Shown here: piece by piece, positions 34,525-44,238 of the stretch
How positions within the stretch are numbered: the first letter of the stretch is position 1
Layout of the letters: the number at the start of each line of letters is the position of its first letter
Assembly (NCBI GenBank): GCA_964462515.1
Contig: CAYWXK010000011.1
Span: forward strand, 1 to 64,000
DNA length: 64,000 nt
Origin: CAYWXK01 sp964462515
GTDB taxonomy: Bacteria > Planctomycetota > Phycisphaerae > Sedimentisphaerales > Anaerobacaceae
Direction: 5' to 3'
Position numbers and translations under genes: made by a program
The notes under the pieces: model-generated
The model's input: only the letters and a program-made list of their open reading frames with translations
The model's database searches: none
What the model was told of the DNA's origin: nothing

Positions 34525-36468
34525 ATGAAGTGCTCATTGACATTTAAGTTGGTAATGATGGTTTTCTTTTGGTGCTTAACCTGGATGGCGGCGCCGAAGG
34601 CAATGGCGCAGGCCCCAGAGCGCGGGCCGGTAATCGTCTCACCGGAGGTCCTGCCCGACCACCGCGTAACGTTCCGCATCCAGGCCCCCAAGGCATCCGA
34701 AGTCACACTCCGAGGCGACTGGATGGAGGGAATTGCGTCCGAGAAGCTGTCCAAGGACGACCAGGGCGTCTGGTCGGTAACTGTCGGGCCGCTCACGCCT
34801 GACTTTTACAGCTACTCGTTCACCGTTGACAGCGTAAAGACTCTCGACCCGCAAAATGCCGTCATCAAGCAGGGCGTCAGGAGCCTGGACAATATGTTCT
34901 TTCTCGCCGGTGAGGAAGCCGCATTCCAGGACAACAAGCCTGTCCCGCATGGCCAGATTCGCCAGGTCTGGTATCACTCGGGCACACTCGACGCACAGTG
35001 GCGCATGCACATCTACACACCGCCCGGATACGATGACGGCGGCGATAAGTACCCGGTTCTTTATTTGCTCCACGGTGGCGGCGACGAGGACTCGGGGTGG
35101 AGCACAATCGGGCGGGCGGGTTTCATTCTGGACAACCTTATCGCGGCGGGCAAGGCAAAACGAATGATAGTTGTTATGCCCAACGGCAGCCTCCCTCGCC
35201 CGGCGAACATTCCGGCGTTCACACCCGGCACGCCGCCTTCGCCCGAAGTGATGGCCGCCCTCCAGGAACGGTTCACAAACGAGCTGATGAAAGAGATTAT
35301 CCCTTACGTAGAGAGGAACTTCCGCGTAGTGGCAAACAGAGAACACCGGGCCATCGCGGGATTGTCTATGGGAGGAGGTCAGACGCTCCAGGCTGTAATA
35401 ACCAATCCCGAACAGTTTGCATACGTCGCGGTGTGGAGCGCCGGCATCTGGCAGAACGCCACGGACTGGGAGAAGCAGAATGAGCAGTTCCTGAGTAAGG
35501 CCGACCAGCTCAATAAGTGGATTAAGCTGTTCTCTATCAGCGTCGGGGACAAGGACTTCACCCTCAAGGGGTCGAAGGCCCTCTCGGAAGTTCTGGACAG
35601 TCACGGAATCAAAAACCAACTGCACATCAGCGGCGGCGGCCACACCTGGATTAACTGGCGTCGTTACCTGAACGCACTCGTGCCGCAGCTATTCACAACA
35701 GTTCTGCAGGTGTCGCCGGGGTTTGACACACGCCGAGACGGCGTCGAGCGCGGCAAAATCGAGGCCGTCGAGTATGACTCAAAGACAGTCGGCGTGAAAC
35801 GGAAAATGGTGATTTATACGCCGCCAGGCTATTCGAAAGACGTAAATTATCCTGTTCTCTACCTGCTCCACGGTATCGGCGATAACGAGACGGGCTGGAA
35901 GGTAAAAGGCTCAGCCGACATCATCCTCGATAACCTATACGCCGATAAAAAGCTGGTTGCTATGATAGTGGTGATGCCCAACGGCCGGGCCAGTGCCGAC
36001 CCGCCCCCGGCCAACCCGTTCGAGGGCAAACCGTTCGATGCCTACGCCGCGTTCGGCGACGACCTCATCAAGGATATTATCCCTTATGTTGAGTCGCACT
36101 ACTCTGTGCAGGCCGACCGCGAGCATCGGGCGCTGGCGGGTCTGTCGATGGGCGGCGGTCAGTCGCTGAACTTCGGCATCAAGTATTTGGAGACGTTTGC
36201 GTGGATTGGCGGCTTCTCCAGCGCGCCCAACACCCAACAGGCTGAGTCCCTCATTACCGACCCGGCCGATGCCGCCAAGAAGCTGCGACTGCTGTGGCTT
36301 TCCTGCGGTGACAGGGATGGGCTGATGAATGTCAGCAAATCGTTCCACGATGCCCTTGAGGCGATGAAAATCCCTCACGTGTGGCAAGTGGATTCAGGTG
36401 GGCATGAATGGCCGGTCTGGAAAAAAGACCTGTGCCTGTTCTCACAGATGCTTTTTCGGGACAAATAG
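34525..36468 (+). CDS. secreted double-domain esterase (CE1/feruloyl-esterase-like)
   Basis: 647 residues from the ATG at 34525, chosen because AAGGAG (34512-34517) is 7 bp upstream. After the signal peptide (ending PKAMAQ) there is an E-set/CBM48-like N-domain (VTFRIQAPKASEVTLRGDW). Two esterase-D-like alpha/beta-hydrolase domains follow in tandem. Each has IYTPPGY...YPVLYLLHG, the nucleophile elbow GLSMGGGQ (Ser281 and Ser541) and a late His (GGGHTWINWR; SGGHEWPVWKKD). The family includes feruloyl and acetylxylan esterases, so removal of esters from plant polysaccharides is inferred. Tandem duplication in one chain is less common. It lies 22 bp after the DUF1549 gene. Confidence 0.85.
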   Translation: MKCSLTFKLVMMVFFWCLTWMAAPKAMAQAPERGPVIVSPEVLPDHRVTFRIQAPKASEVTLRGDWMEGIASEKLSKDDQGVWSVTVGPLTPDFYSYSFTVDSVKTLDPQNAVIKQGVRSLDNMFFLAGEEAAFQDNKPVPHGQIRQVWYHSGTLDAQWRMHIYTPPGYDDGGDKYPVLYLLHGGGDEDSGWSTIGRAGFILDNLIAAGKAKRMIVVMPNGSLPRPANIPAFTPGTPPSPEVMAALQERFTNELMKEIIPYVERNFRVVANREHRAIAGLSMGGGQTLQAVITNPEQFAYVAVWSAGIWQNATDWEKQNEQFLSKADQLNKWIKLFSISVGDKDFTLKGSKALSEVLDSHGIKNQLHISGGGHTWINWRRYLNALVPQLFTTVLQVSPGFDTRRDGVERGKIEAVEYDSKTVGVKRKMVIYTPPGYSKDVNYPVLYLLHGIGDNETGWKVKGSADIILDNLYADKKLVAMIVVMPNGRASADPPPANPFEGKPFDAYAAFGDDLIKDIIPYVESHYSVQADREHRALAGLSMGGGQSLNFGIKYLETFAWIGGFSSAPNTQQAESLITDPADAAKKLRLLWLSCGDRDGLMNVSKSFHDALEAMKIPHVWQVDSGGHEWPVWKKDLCLFSQMLFRDK

Positions 36469-36531
36469 GGCTACAAAGATAATTAACCAAATTGGTGAGT
36501 GGTGAGTAGTGAGTGGATAGAAAGGAATATT

Positions 36532-37881
36532 ATGCCTACAATGAATGAATTCGTCAGGTTAGGCCGAACTACAATCTCTCGACGTGAGTTGATGCGGCGC
36601 GGCCTATTCGGCGCAGCCGGGCTGCTGCTGGCCAACCGTTTGGATTCTCCTGTATTGGCGGAGGTGCCACCGGCTAAAGCAAAGGCAGTCATCCAGATAT
36701 AGATGTGGGGCGGTCCTTCGCAACTCGACACTTTCGACCCCAAGCCCGATGCGGGCAATGGCTATTGCGGTCCGCTGAATAAGCCTATCCCCACCAATGT
36801 CGATGGGATAATCATCGGAGAATTGCTTCCTCTTTTGGCCAAGCAGGCGGATAAGTATTCAATCATCCGAAGTATGACTCACGGCATAAACTCCCACGAG
36901 ACAGCGTCCTACATCGTGCAGACCGGTAGAAAGCCCGGCGATGGGCAGGTTTATCCGTGCGTCGGCGCCGTGGTTTCGTTGTTCAGGGGTTACGACGCCG
37001 GATACAGCGGATTGATTCCTCCCTATATTGTTCTGGCCGAGCCGCAGGGCCGGTTTTCCGAGGCGGGATTTCTCGGCTCGCGCTACAAACCGTTCGCCAC
37101 TGGCGGCGACCCGGCGAAAACGCTGTTTGTCGTGGAGGGCGTCGTCGCCCAGGGAATACCAGAGCAGCGGCAGAAAGACCGACGCGAGTTTCTCCACAAG
37201 CTCAACACCCTGGGGCAAACTATGAAAGACAATCTGCAGTTGGCAGCGTTGGAACAAAGTGAAAAACAGGCGTATGACCTGATTCTGGGCGATGCAGGCA
37301 AGGTGTTCAATCTTTCGGAGGAGAAAAAGGAGCTTAGAGAGCAATACGGCATCAACACTTTCGGCCAATCCTGCTTAGCGGCGCGGCGATTAGTCGGACG
37401 CGGCGTCCCCTACGTTACCATTAATTACAAGGGTTGGGACACGCATAAAGAGCATTTCCAGGCGATGCGAAGGAAGCTGCCGGAAATGGACAAAGGTATG
37501 GCGACACTGCTGCAGGATTTGTCGGAGCGGGGACTGCTGGACAGCACAATAGTGTGGTGGGGCGGCGAATTCGGCAGAACCCCAAAGGTCCAGACGGAAG
37601 CCCCCTGGAATGGCGGACGCAACCATTATGGAAAGGTCTTCTGTGTGGTGGTCGCCGGCGGCGCGTTCAAAGGAGGCCGAGTCGTTGGCGCATCCGATGC
37701 AAAAGGAGAAGAGGTGAAGGAGCGGCCGGTGTATCCGGTTGACTTCATCGCCAGTATGTACGAACTGCTCGGCATCGACCCCGATGGTAAGCTGCCGCAT
37801 CCGCAGGGCCGGGTAGTCCGCGTAACGCCCTCCGCCGAGGAAGGCGTGAATATGGGCGGACGTTTGAAAGAGATTATGTAA
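36532..37881 (+). pseudogene. DUF1501 protein gene with in-frame TAG stop
   Basis: Codons 1-56 encode a Tat-like start (SRRELMRRGLFGAAGLLLANR) and end KAKAVIQI. Codon 57 is TAG (36700-36702), where the family normally has Trp in the motif IQIWMWGGPS. The frame then continues unbroken for 392 codons (MWGGPSQLDTFDPKPDAG... GGEFGRTP... GRNHYGKV). One G-to-A change from TGG explains the stop. The downstream ATG could re-initiate but would give a protein without an export signal. It is flanked by its usual partner, DUF1549. Either a recent nonsense mutation or an assembly error. AAAGGA precedes the first ATG. Confidence 0.82.
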
Positions 37882-37892
37882 GCTCCCAATGA

Positions 37893-38023
37893 GTGGCACG
37901 GGCTTCCAGCCCGTGAACCCCGTTAGAAATTTTATTTCTAAACGGGGTGAAGACACGTTAGACCTGTCGTGAGCGCAGTCGAACGACTTGCCCTGAGAAT
38001 AGTCGAAGGGATGGCCGTGCCAC
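37893..38023. repeat. nested cluster of three palindromic repeats
   Basis: Outer arms GTGGCACGG (37893-37901) and CCGTGCCAC (38015-38023) enclose three units. They are a GGGCTTCCAGCCCGTG hairpin, a CCCCGTTAGAAA element (arms 37918-37929 and 37935-37947, bracketed by GTGAA direct repeats at 37913 and 37947) and a TGAGCGCAGTCGAA/TTGCCCTGAGAATAGTCGAA unit (37966-38010). All lie in the 160-bp gap between two genes. Confidence 0.7.
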
Positions 38024-38042
38024 ACGGAGAACGGAGAATGCG

Positions 38043-40016
38043 ATGAGAATATATCAATGGCAGACGACTTTTTGGTTGGCGGCTGTCTTGGTGATTGCAC
38101 CCGCAGCACGAGCGCAGCGGAACCCGGATATTGGTTACGTCTATCCTGCAGGCGGACAACAGGGCACTACCTTTCAGGTGGCTATCAGCGGTCAGTACTT
38201 GGACGGCGCGACCGATGTTGTAATTTCCGGCGGAGGGATTAAAGGGACCGTTCTCGAACACGTTAAACCGCTCAATGGAAAGCAGATTGCCCTGCTGAGA
38301 GACAGACTCAAGGAGCTGCAAGAGATGATAAGCTCCGAAAAGCCCGATGAGCCGAACAGCGCTGCTATCGCAGATGCGAATGCCGCTGTAAATCCGCAGC
38401 CCAAGATAGACAAGGAGGCTATGCAGAAAGAGATGGATGAAATCAAGAAGCAGCTTGCCAATCCCAAAAACCGAAATCGCGACAATCCACAGCTTGCCGA
38501 AGACGTTACTATTCGTGTCGTGGTGGCTGCGGATGCTGAACCCGGTGAGCGGGAGTTGAGATTGAAGACGGCACTGGGCTTATCTAATCCGCTTACTTTT
38601 TATGTGGGAAAACTACCCGAATATAGCGAGAAGGAGCCGAATAATAAGGCGTCAGATTCAGATGTTCTATCGGCGCTGCCGTTGGTTGTAAACGGCCAGA
38701 TTATGCCCGGCGATGTGGACTGTTTTCGGCTCAAGTTAAGCAAGGGCTATCGGCTGGTCGTTTCGGCAGGCGCGAGGGAATTGAATCCTTACCTTGCCGA
38801 TGCCGTTCCCGGCTGGTTTCAGGCAACTCTTGCGCTTTATGATACAGATGGAAATGAGCTTGCATACGTCGATGACTACACCTTTCATCCCGACCCGGTT
38901 CTCTTTTACAAAATTTCTCAGGATGGTGTCTATGTACTTGAGATAAAAGACGCCATTTACCGCGGGCGCGAGGATTTCGTCTATCGCATCACGGTGGGCG
39001 AGCTTCCGTTTGTAGCGAGCATATTTCCCCTGGGCGGCCCGGCCGGCGAAAAGACAACTATCCGGATGAAGGGCTGGAATCTGCCGGCGGACGAACTGAC
39101 GATGGACGCCAATGATAAGGCGCCGGGAGTAATTGCGGTTTCGGTGTATAAGGAGGAGCTGGTTTCCAACAGTGTTCCCTTTGCAGTGGACACGCTGCCG
39201 GAATGCCTCGAACAAGAACCGAATGACCGGCAGCCCACTGCCCAGAAGGTAACAATTCCAATCATTGTGAACGGTCGCATTGAAAAGAGCGGAGACTGGG
39301 ACGTGTTCAGCTTCGAGGGTCGCGCCGGAGACAAAGTCGTTGCTGAAGTCTATGCACGCCGGCTCAACTCTCCTCTTGATTCCATTCTTAAGCTGACCGA
39401 TGCAAACGACAAGAAGCTGGCGGTCAACGACGATTATGAAGACAAGGGGGCGGGGCTGACCACGCACCATGCAGATTCCTATATCAGCACTATCCTGCCG
39501 GCCAATGGGACCTATTATATTCATTTAGGCGATGCACAACAAAAGGGCGGAGCGGCATACAGCTACCGCTTACGCATAAGTCCCCCGCAGCCTGATTTTG
39601 AGTTACGGGTCGTGCCATCCAGCATCAATGCACGTGTCCGCTCCACCGTTCCTATTACCGTCTATGCCCTGCGGAAGGATGGGTTTTCAGATGATATTAC
39701 GGTTGTGTTGAGGGATGCGCCGAGCGGATTTAATCTGAGCGGCGGCCGGGTGCCCGCTAAACAGGACCAGGTAAAGCTGACGCTCAAAGTTCCGCCGACG
39801 CCAACAAAGGAGTCTATTAGTCTGCGCCTGGAAGGCAGAGCAGTAATCGGCGGGCGGGAAGTCGTGCGGCCGGCCATACCGGCGGACGATATGATGCAGG
39901 CCTTTATCTACCATCATCTCGTTCCGGCAAAAGACCTTAAGGTCGCAGTTCTCCCGCGCCTTGCACCCAAACCCCCGGCGACCAAGCCGCCCGAAAAGCC
40001 CAAGCCCAAATCGTGA
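38043..40016 (+). CDS. secreted PPC-domain (pre-peptidase C-terminal) protein
   Basis: 657 residues. Signal peptide about 1-21 (APAARA). An N-terminal Ig-like/IPT strand region (YVYPAGGQQGTTFQVAISGQ) precedes a charged coiled-coil segment (residues 80-140, ERL/KEMDEIKKQL type). Two PPC domains follow, recognisable by EKEPNN...GDVDCFRLKLSKGYRLVV and EQEPNDRQ...SGDWDVFSFEGRAGDKVV. A C-terminal Ig-like domain and a Pro/Lys tail end the protein. This architecture is typical of planctomycete exported proteins encoded next to DUF1501/DUF1549 genes. Function unknown; a role in surface or substrate binding is inferred. Confidence 0.8.
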   Translation: MRIYQWQTTFWLAAVLVIAPAARAQRNPDIGYVYPAGGQQGTTFQVAISGQYLDGATDVVISGGGIKGTVLEHVKPLNGKQIALLRDRLKELQEMISSEKPDEPNSAAIADANAAVNPQPKIDKEAMQKEMDEIKKQLANPKNRNRDNPQLAEDVTIRVVVAADAEPGERELRLKTALGLSNPLTFYVGKLPEYSEKEPNNKASDSDVLSALPLVVNGQIMPGDVDCFRLKLSKGYRLVVSAGARELNPYLADAVPGWFQATLALYDTDGNELAYVDDYTFHPDPVLFYKISQDGVYVLEIKDAIYRGREDFVYRITVGELPFVASIFPLGGPAGEKTTIRMKGWNLPADELTMDANDKAPGVIAVSVYKEELVSNSVPFAVDTLPECLEQEPNDRQPTAQKVTIPIIVNGRIEKSGDWDVFSFEGRAGDKVVAEVYARRLNSPLDSILKLTDANDKKLAVNDDYEDKGAGLTTHHADSYISTILPANGTYYIHLGDAQQKGGAAYSYRLRISPPQPDFELRVVPSSINARVRSTVPITVYALRKDGFSDDITVVLRDAPSGFNLSGGRVPAKQDQVKLTLKVPPTPTKESISLRLEGRAVIGGREVVRPAIPADDMMQAFIYHHLVPAKDLKVAVLPRLAPKPPATKPPEKPKPKS

Positions 40017-40086
40017 CTATCGTCAGGAAAGTAACCCACCGAAGGCGGACTATTCCAATCTCTGTATAGCGTGCAAAAGATAGTTT

Positions 40087-41181
40087 CTAATCAAGGGGCA
40101 AGACCAGGTTGGCCGGCAAGCCTTTTTCGGGGGCAATCAGGAAATTTTTGACTGTATAGGCAAGCTTAACTTCTTCTTTTTTATCATCGACTTTAAGCTT
40201 CAAGTTAATGACGGCCTTTGCCGGCAAAAGTATCTTCAAAGGCCCGGCTTTCTCAGCCCTTTCCATATCAATATCAATGTCTGATATATTTTTAATCTCG
40301 AACCACGCAGTGTCTTTTGTTCTGTGGTAGGGCTTGCCGACTTTAACCGAAGCGTTGAAAATCGCCTCAAGATACTTACTGGTGCCGATTAGCTCTTTCT
40401 TATTCCAGACCGCTGTTCGACCTGCAAAGAGCGCCTCCTTCAATGACTGTTCCGTTCTTTCTTTTGCAAAAACCAAAGTTACCGGCCTGTGTGTCAGCTC
40501 CTCATCTTCAGAGTCTTTGTAACCGGTTAAGGGAGCGTGAACATCGCTATCTCCCATAATCGTCAGGTTTTTTTCGTTGGCCCACTTATGTGCATCGGAA
40601 TAGTATGTGCCGCCATTTACCACCTCGATTCCGCGAAGCCATTTATTCTCATACAGTTTTGTGTGAATATCGAGCCATCCTTTGGCCTCCGGCTGCCAGC
40701 CCGGATGATTCCAGAAGACAAACCCGCCTTGCTCGTATGCAATTTTGACGGCATCGTTGAAATCCTCGACATCCAGAGCCGGTATATCCGTTACGAATAT
40801 CGCATTGAAATGTCCCGGCGGCGTTTCACGGGTAATCTCTGCGCCTTTTATAAGCAATATGTTCTTTTCCTTTGCCTTTGTCGCAACAAGCTCATAGGGC
40901 CGATTGTGATTGGTGGGAATATCTGCCTTGTGAGGGTGATATTCGATATGGTCCGTTATTGCAATAGCATCAAGCCCGTCTCTCCAGGCCTCGTCAACCC
41001 GCACGGTCGGCCATACGAGGCCATCGGAAAATACCGTGTGCATGTGAAAATCGCATTTTAAGGTTTTGTAATCGAGGATGTCTGGGAAACTAATCTCTCG
41101 CCTGCTTTCGCCTAACGCAATTGAAGCGAGCAAAAGCCCGACCGCAACGGCAATCAAAACTGCTTTCAATCTCAATTTCAT
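40087..41181 (-). CDS. secreted PHP-domain phosphodiesterase (Sb-PDE-like)
   Basis: 364 residues with a signal peptide (about 1-24). PHP metal-binding motifs in order: CDFHMHTVFSDG, ITDHIEYHPH, GAEITRE, FWNHPGW and GDSDVHAP. These give a trinuclear metal site used for phosphoester hydrolysis. A beta-rich C-terminal domain of about 100 residues follows. It is the last gene of the minus-strand sugar cluster, 39 bp after the kinase. The likely role is periplasmic release of phosphate or sugar from phosphodiesters. Natural substrate unknown. Confidence 0.8.
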   Translation of the reverse strand: MKLRLKAVLIAVAVGLLLASIALGESRREISFPDILDYKTLKCDFHMHTVFSDGLVWPTVRVDEAWRDGLDAIAITDHIEYHPHKADIPTNHNRPYELVATKAKEKNILLIKGAEITRETPPGHFNAIFVTDIPALDVEDFNDAVKIAYEQGGFVFWNHPGWQPEAKGWLDIHTKLYENKWLRGIEVVNGGTYYSDAHKWANEKNLTIMGDSDVHAPLTGYKDSEDEELTHRPVTLVFAKERTEQSLKEALFAGRTAVWNKKELIGTSKYLEAIFNASVKVGKPYHRTKDTAWFEIKNISDIDIDMERAEKAGPLKILLPAKAVINLKLKVDDKKEEVKLAYTVKNFLIAPEKGLPANLVLPLD

Positions 41182-41220
41182 TTGAAAATCCTTTCCTTTT
41201 TGTTTTTCTTGACTCTGTTT

Positions 41221-42729
41221 CTAAAGCTGCCGGCTGAGATTTATAAGTGCCGGATATAACTGCTTATACAATTGATACCGTTTTTCGTAAGCTGCTGCGT
41301 CTCTTTTATCAGGTTTAACTCGCTTTTTCAATCGCACAGTCTTTTTTACCGCTGTTGCAAAATCTGGATATACTCCTGCCGCAACGCCCGCCAGAATCGC
41401 CGCGCCCAGACACGCTGCATCCGTAACTTGGGGCACTCGCAGAGGCACCCGACAAATATCTGCCTTTAGTTGCAGCCATAATGGGCTTTTTGCCCCTCCG
41501 CCAACTGCGTGCAGCTCTTTGATTTTAATGCCGGACTTTTTCAAAAACTCAAGATTGATGCGCAATTCATACGTCAGCCCTTCTAAAATGGCTTTTGCAA
41601 TCGCCGAACGTGTTGTTGAAAAGCTCAAACCAACAATTGCCCCTCTGGAGGTCGTATCAAACAAAGGTGTGCCGCTGCCGGCAAAGTGAGGCAAAACCAT
41701 AACGTTAGTCGGCCCCTGTGGCGCGTCAGCTAAAATTAAATCGTATGGGTCCAGACCGTTTTTGTGTGCCTGCTCGCATTCCCGCTTGCACAAGGTGTCT
41801 CTGAACCACCGCAATAGCAATCCGCCGCTGTGATTAAGGGTCATAGCCAGATAAACTAGCGGCACAACGTGACGATAAACAGAGATATTGCCTTTGCGAA
41901 GGGCCTGGTTCAAAACCGGTGAGTCCATCGCCACCTCTACCACCTCGGCAGTTCCCGTAGATACCATCGCAAGGCCGCTCTGCACAACACCGCTGCCCAG
42001 AGCCGCACACGCCTGGTCGTGGCCGCCGCCGGCAAGTAACATCTCTTTCTTTAATCCCATTTTTTCCGCCGCCTTCCGTGACATCACTCCTACAACACCT
42101 CCGCCCTCCGGCCCCAGAGCCGCCAATCGGTTTTGCTCGATGCCGCATCTTGAAAGAATATCATCAGACCAACTGCCGGCTGCAAGGTCGAACATCTGTG
42201 TCCGCGAGGCAAGACAGTGACTTATTGTCGCCTGCCCGCTTAATCGGCGAAGAAAGAAATCCTCATATAGCAAGAATTGATGCGTTTTCTTCCAGACATT
42301 CGGCTCGTGGCGCTTCAGCCAGAGCAGCTTCGGCAGAGTATTGATTGTGTGCACCGGCATCCCCGTTCGATTGAAAAGCTCCTCTGCCCCGATGTTCTTT
42401 GTCAGCCAGCGGTTCTCATCAGTGGTGCGGGTGTCCATACCGAGAATCGCCTGCCGCAGCGCCCTGCCATTTTTATCGACAGGGATAACCGCCTCGCCTT
42501 GCACCGAAAGCGCAAGAGCCACGGGCGGGTCTTTTCGGCTGCCTTTAACAGCCTCTCCCAGCGCATCGGTCGCCAGCTTCCAAACTAATTCTGCATCCTG
42601 CTCGGCCCAGCCCGGCTTTGGCGAAATAATAGAATACTCGCGCCTTGCCTGCCCTACAATGCGACCATCATCACTAAATACTACCGCTTTGCAGCCGGTA
42701 GTCCCTATGTCCAGCCCGATAGTTGACAT
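41221..42729 (-). CDS. FGGY-family carbohydrate kinase (xylulokinase-like)
   Basis: 502 residues, usual length for FGGY kinases. ATP-binding phosphate-1 motif IGLDIGTTGCKAVVF at the N-terminus, GWAEQD, the catalytic-Asp region AILGMDTRTTDE, and the C-terminal FGGY signature region AVGGGAKSPLWLQLKADI followed by DAACLGAAILAGVA. It phosphorylates a ketose or related sugar. With a FucI-like isomerase immediately upstream (41 bp), the substrate is most likely the ketose that isomerase makes. Xylulose, gluconate and deoxyketose substrates cannot be told apart by eye. Confidence 0.88.
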   Translation of the reverse strand: MSTIGLDIGTTGCKAVVFSDDGRIVGQARREYSIISPKPGWAEQDAELVWKLATDALGEAVKGSRKDPPVALALSVQGEAVIPVDKNGRALRQAILGMDTRTTDENRWLTKNIGAEELFNRTGMPVHTINTLPKLLWLKRHEPNVWKKTHQFLLYEDFFLRRLSGQATISHCLASRTQMFDLAAGSWSDDILSRCGIEQNRLAALGPEGGGVVGVMSRKAAEKMGLKKEMLLAGGGHDQACAALGSGVVQSGLAMVSTGTAEVVEVAMDSPVLNQALRKGNISVYRHVVPLVYLAMTLNHSGGLLLRWFRDTLCKRECEQAHKNGLDPYDLILADAPQGPTNVMVLPHFAGSGTPLFDTTSRGAIVGLSFSTTRSAIAKAILEGLTYELRINLEFLKKSGIKIKELHAVGGGAKSPLWLQLKADICRVPLRVPQVTDAACLGAAILAGVAAGVYPDFATAVKKTVRLKKRVKPDKRDAAAYEKRYQLYKQLYPALINLSRQL

Positions 42730-42770
42730 ATAGTTGTGGTTATTGGTTAATTAGGTAATTCGTTAATTCT

Positions 42771-44213
42771 TCAAGTTACCACTTTACTTACACCACTCAC
42801 CGCCCCAGCGTTATGGTAATACACCTCCCAGCTAAGGTAATTCTCGAACGCCTCAGCTAATATCGCCGCCGAGTGTGAGAGGTTAATCGCAACGTGATGC
42901 TCGAAACCATTTTTGCATATATATTGCAGCAGCTTCTGCAGGTTCGCCACCTCCACAACCGCCTGGCTGCCGAACGTATCCAGCCGGTCGGCCGTCAGCG
43001 CAGCATCGCCTACATAAGTCCGGATTTTGCTCTGAACATCATCGGTTGTAATCCGCGCAAAACTCACCGGCCCCGCAACAACTCGTCCTGCCACGGCGCC
43101 ATAAGTGTTTTCCTCTCCAAGTATGGTGCCTAATATCTCTGCTGAAGTCATCTTGCATTCCTTAAAGAAGCTCCTGGCCCAGTTGCCGCAGTGAAACAGC
43201 ACACACTTGTTCGGCTCATCTGCGTAGTTATTGTTCCAGTCCACAAGGGCGCTGGGTTTGCCTGAAGCAAGCTCGAGCGCATACATAGATACAGCGCCCA
43301 TGACATCCACCTCGCAGGCGCTTGGCATTAACTTCTCGCTCATCATACTCATCACTGTGCAGGCATTGATGCCGAAATTTTGCTGGATAGATGTCCAGCA
43401 CTGGATAGCAGTAGCATTGAGGTCATTTTCAGCCATCCATTCATCCAGCACTACTCCCAGTTTCGCCATTTTTAATAAAGCCGAAGCCGGCGTCTTTTGG
43501 GTTTCGATGTAAGATTTGATTGCTTCGAGGCGTTTTTTGACCTTGCGGTCGTTGTCGGCCAGCTTATTTGCTCTGCCAAAAATTTCCGAGAGGTCTATGG
43601 TGCTGACGCTTATACCGGATTTTTGCAGCAGCTTCTCACTGAATCGCACTGTATTAAAGGCTCCTGGCCTGGCGCCCACAGCACCCAGCCGGGCGTTTTT
43701 CAGGCCCTTTACAACCCGGCAGACGCCAATAAACTTCTCCAAATCGGCCTTGAAACGCTCATCCATCGGGTGAATTGTGTGCACGCTCGTCAGCGAAAAA
43801 GGATAGCCAAACTGGCGAAGATTGTTGCAAACCGATATCTTGCCGCAAAAGGCATCCCTGCGCCGCTCCACGCCAAATTCATTGTGTTTATCCGGATACC
43901 CCTGCACCAGAATTGGAACACGAATTCCTGATAATTTAATAGTATCAGCAACTGCCTTCTCATCCCCGAAGTTCGGCAGCACCACAAGGATTCCATCTAT
44001 TCTATCCTGCTTTTCCTTAAATAGTGCCGCGCACTTCCTGGCATCCTCCCAGCTCTCAACGCCGCCAAGTTTTGTCTCGTTCCTGGACAAAATGACAGGT
44101 TCTATATTCATTTCTTTGAAAACAGCTAAAATGTCTTTTCGCCCTTCGGTAACAAGCTGGTCAGGGAAAAAGTTGCGGTTGCCGACGATAACCGCTATGG
44201 TCGCTCGTGCCAT
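42771..44213 (-). CDS. L-fucose/L-arabinose isomerase-family protein
   Basis: 480 residues. Resembles the FucI/AraA fold: an N-terminal Rossmann-like region (AVIVGNRNFFPDQLVTEGR), a middle LGAVGARPGAFNTVRFSEK block, and metal/substrate residues in the CEVDVMGAVSMYALELASG region. A late HHVAINLSH histidine block is also seen. It would interconvert an aldose and a ketose. The subgroup differs from classical FucI in length (about 590 there), so the sugar is uncertain. Its place in a rhamnogalacturonan-lyase cluster suggests a pectin-derived or sulfonated/deoxy sugar. Confidence 0.72.
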   Translation of the reverse strand: MARATIAVIVGNRNFFPDQLVTEGRKDILAVFKEMNIEPVILSRNETKLGGVESWEDARKCAALFKEKQDRIDGILVVLPNFGDEKAVADTIKLSGIRVPILVQGYPDKHNEFGVERRRDAFCGKISVCNNLRQFGYPFSLTSVHTIHPMDERFKADLEKFIGVCRVVKGLKNARLGAVGARPGAFNTVRFSEKLLQKSGISVSTIDLSEIFGRANKLADNDRKVKKRLEAIKSYIETQKTPASALLKMAKLGVVLDEWMAENDLNATAIQCWTSIQQNFGINACTVMSMMSEKLMPSACEVDVMGAVSMYALELASGKPSALVDWNNNYADEPNKCVLFHCGNWARSFFKECKMTSAEILGTILGEENTYGAVAGRVVAGPVSFARITTDDVQSKIRTYVGDAALTADRLDTFGSQAVVEVANLQKLLQYICKNGFEHHVAINLSHSAAILAEAFENYLSWEVYYHNAGAVSGVSKVVT

Positions 44214-44238
44214 TTTTGCCTCCTTTAATTCATATAAG

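Noticed and set aside
34639..35643. 334-codon open frame opposite the double esterase
   Set aside because: A shadow of a GC-rich gene; the plus strand has signal peptide, catalytic motifs and ribosome site.
36532..37881. Programmed read-through or pyrrolysine at the DUF1501 TAG
   Set aside because: The family has Trp there and no recoding signal is visible; a point mutation or assembly error is simpler.
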